In this document: one piece after another, positions 62,017 to 64,000 of the stretch
Numbering within the stretch: position 1 is the first letter of the stretch
Layout of the letters: every line of letters begins with the position of its first letter
Assembly: GCA_001661515.1 (NCBI GenBank)
Contig: LUVW01000013.1
Location: 658,649 to 722,648, forward strand
Direction of reading: 5' to 3'
Length of the DNA stretch: 64,000 nt
Source: Capniomyces stellatus
Lineage: Eukaryota; Kickxellomycota; Harpellomycetes; Harpellales; Legeriomycetaceae
The notes under the pieces: generated by a model
Seen by the model: the letters and a program-made list of their open reading frames with translations, nothing else
Databases searched by the model: none
What the model was told of the DNA's origin: nothing
Program-made: the position numbers and the translations under genes

Positions 62017-63761
62017 ATTAATATAGCAGTTTGTTTTGAATGATATATTTAGTACAAGTGTTATTAATGACACTTTAAGGGTGTGGCTATTGAAAAGAAC
62101 CAAGCGAGTACGATGGTAAACATTGCTCGGTTCAAGACTTCCGTTCAAAACGGATTATTCGAAAGGTTCATGTGCAATTGAGTTGTTGGCCATGAAGAGA
62201 GAGCTAAAATGGTTGTGTAAATCAGGGAGTTGAGGGTTAGGTGTTGAAGGTTGGATGAAAATCATGGATATTTTAATAAAAACAGAAAAAATCTATTGTG
62301 AAAAATACCAAATAGTTATTTCCCGACAATAAAAGCTAAATAATGCGAGTTGAGAGGAAAGAATCAAAAAAGCGATTCTCGTCTAATTAAATGTTGAACA
62401 ATGCAAGGTTATAGAGGTTGCGGCAGAAAAAAAGAAGAAAAAAGCTGTATGATTTAAATTTGAAAGGCCGAGGAATATGGTTAACCAAAATAAAAACGCA
62501 ATACAACGTGGAACGGGGATTCCGAAAAAAATAAAATAACATCAACAAGCAGCAAAAGCTGAAAGAGTAAATAAAAGTGTATTCAAAATGTTTAGAAAAG
62601 CTGGGCTAAACTAAAAAAAGCAGCAGGAAAGTATTGGCAAGCAATTTTTAAAGGGCGCGGAGTAAATAGTGCTGGAAGCCTTTGATTTAGACAATTAGTT
62701 GGAAAGAGCAACGGAAAGCCCAAAAATTACGAAATTAAAGAAATAATAATAGAAACAATAATAATAGCCTGAAATGTAAAAAAGTCAAGTGGTCAAAAAA
62801 GTAAGACGGGTCAAAATAGGCAAATAATAAACAAAAATATGAGAAAGTTGAAAAAGTAGATGAATTCATTTACCGCAATATAGCCAAAACCGATGGAAAA
62901 TTTGCGAATCAAATGTCAAGGAAAAGGTTAAATGAGAATACAGGTTTAAGAACATCAGGCCTGGAAATGCAAATGCTATTAACGGAATCGAGTAATTCGT
63001 AAACAAAGAGCAAGAAGGAAAGAAAGAAGAAAAGAAGGAAAGAAAGAAGCATTTTCATTTTTTAAATGTGGACAATTGACAAAAGTAAAACAATAACAAA
63101 AATAAGACAAGAGTAAAAACAATTTACGTAGAGTGCAGAGTTGAAGAAGAAAACAAAGGTGGATAGAAAGAAGAAAAAAAAGTATAAAGCACAAGAAGTT
63201 GTCTTTTCGTTTGAATAAATAGCGTTTGATTTCCGTTTTCGTTTTTGACATTGATTTTCCACCTTTGCTTTTGATTTAAAGAAGACTGTATTCTTTTGGA
63301 TACCTGGCCGAGAAAAAAAAAGATATACACAGGGAACCCGTTAAAAGTGTGCAATACACCATTCAGCTTTATAAACAAGAGAACTGAACCAACGCACTAG
63401 AAGAAAAAGGTAAATAATATTGTAATTTTTTTTTAAGTCTAACAGAACCATCCAAGGAACTATACAGTATGCTCAAAAGGAGAATGTCAAAAGCGGCAAG
63501 AGTGAGGAGAATGAAAGATGAAAAATGCAAGGTGATATCAATTCAAAACCAACAATCGATGGTATACCACTTTGTTGGAGCGGGGTTGATTGTATGCTGA
63601 GCATTGTAAGAGAAAAGGGAGAGGGAGAAGGTGGGGGGAGGGGATGATTGAAGCATTGAGGTGTATAGTAATTATGATAGAGTGATGGATGGGGAAGGTG
63701 GTTGAACAGTTGGTTAACCGGCGGTTGTAGAAAATAGGGTTACAAATAGGGGGGGGGGGGG

Positions 63762-63783
63762 NNNNNNNNNNNNNNNNNNNNNN
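63762..63783. other. assembly gap inside poly-G
   Basis: 22 N with 13 G on each side. The true length of this G run is unknown. Confidence 0.98.
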
Positions 63784-64000
63784 GGGGGGGGGGGGGAGAG
63801 CATGCTATAGGCAAAACCAAAATATCGTATGTTACCTTAATTTAGTCTGACTAATAAGGACAAATTACGCAAAAACAAATTGCGCTAAAACAAAAACAAA
63901 AACAACAAAAAAAAGTTGGATTAATTCTTGGAATTTAATTATGACAATTTGGGGAAAGTAATAAATAAGGAAAATAATCGAAGGTTGGGATTAATTTCAT

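Larger units (their letters stand above)
61052..64000. other. gene-free right end, purine-rich
   Basis: No recognised gene in 2.9 kb. From about 61950 the + strand becomes strongly purine-rich, with G-rich tracts at 61974-62016 and 63611-63646. In this window purine-rich + strand DNA precedes the + strand genes eIF2A and YAF9, so a + strand gene may start be beyond 64000 (inference). Frames at 62979-63378 (-) are Phe/Leu/Ser antisense products of the purine bias. Confidence 0.5.

Noticed and set aside
63470..63601. 43-codon basic ATG frame on plus near the right end
   Set aside because: Lies in purine-biased DNA, which favours Arg/Lys-rich frames by chance.
1..64000. Reassigned CTG codon as in some yeasts
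   Set aside because: CTG stands at conserved leucines, for example in GNTPL of the cysteine synthase at 55011-55013.
1..64000. tRNA, rRNA or CRISPR features
   Set aside because: By eye I found no tRNA T-arm in a cloverleaf context, no rRNA and no regularly spaced repeat array; a tRNA scan would be decisive.

Overview
The window reads as nuclear DNA of an AT-rich, intron-rich fungus. Fungal markers are the histidinol phosphatase of the PHP class (HIS2), an ORT1-type ornithine carrier, EFG1, YAF9, TIM8, an Mcy1-like cysteine synthase and a Ysc84/SYLF protein. By my models 61 introns interrupt 15 genes, far too many for a budding yeast, and CTG reads as leucine (for example in the conserved GNTPL of the cysteine synthase), so the code is standard. 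An RBMS-type double-RRM protein and the intron density make me think of an early-diverging fungus, with gut-living Kickxellomycotina as a low-confidence guess. All exon coordinates were deduced by hand from splice signals, reading phase and family similarity.

Layout. 0-9.4 kb: 3' part of CCT3 (+), eIF2A (+), EFG1 (+), and a secreted beta-carbonic anhydrase CA-1 (-). 9.4-20.7 kb: gene-poor DNA holding a Pcc1-like fragment, a 17-bp minisatellite, a dispersed short repeat and a cytochrome P450 pseudogene with three independent lesions. 20.7-30 kb: RBMS-like RNA-binding protein with YASPSG repeats (+), YAF9 (+), SEC26/beta-COP (-). 30-33.8 kb: no recognised gene. 33.8-48.1 kb: acyl-CoA ligase (+), SYLF protein (+), a large helical-repeat protein (+), MLH1 (+), IDI1 (+). 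48.1-54.8 kb: second carbonic anhydrase CA-2 (+), a truncated copy of the acyl-CoA ligase 3' end (-), a hypothetical ORF, TIM8 (-) and a candidate small membrane protein (+). 54.8-61.1 kb: three adjacent amino-acid genes, cysteine synthase (+), HIS2 (-), ORT1 (+). 61.1-64 kb: purine- and G-rich DNA with no recognised gene and an assembly gap inside poly-G.

Most genes are ordinary housekeeping functions: protein folding, translation, rRNA processing, chromatin, vesicle coats, mismatch repair, isoprenoid synthesis, mitochondrial import and amino-acid supply. The accessory interest lies in recent local rearrangement and decay: two secreted carbonic anhydrases with identical exon structure 40 kb apart, a duplicated 374-bp scrap of acyl-CoA ligase tail to tail with one of them, and a dead P450. 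Splicing is also unusual: at least three GC-AG introns and an almost exclusive TAG acceptor. I saw no transposon, tRNA, rRNA or CRISPR array that I could support, and no convincing multi-gene novel system.
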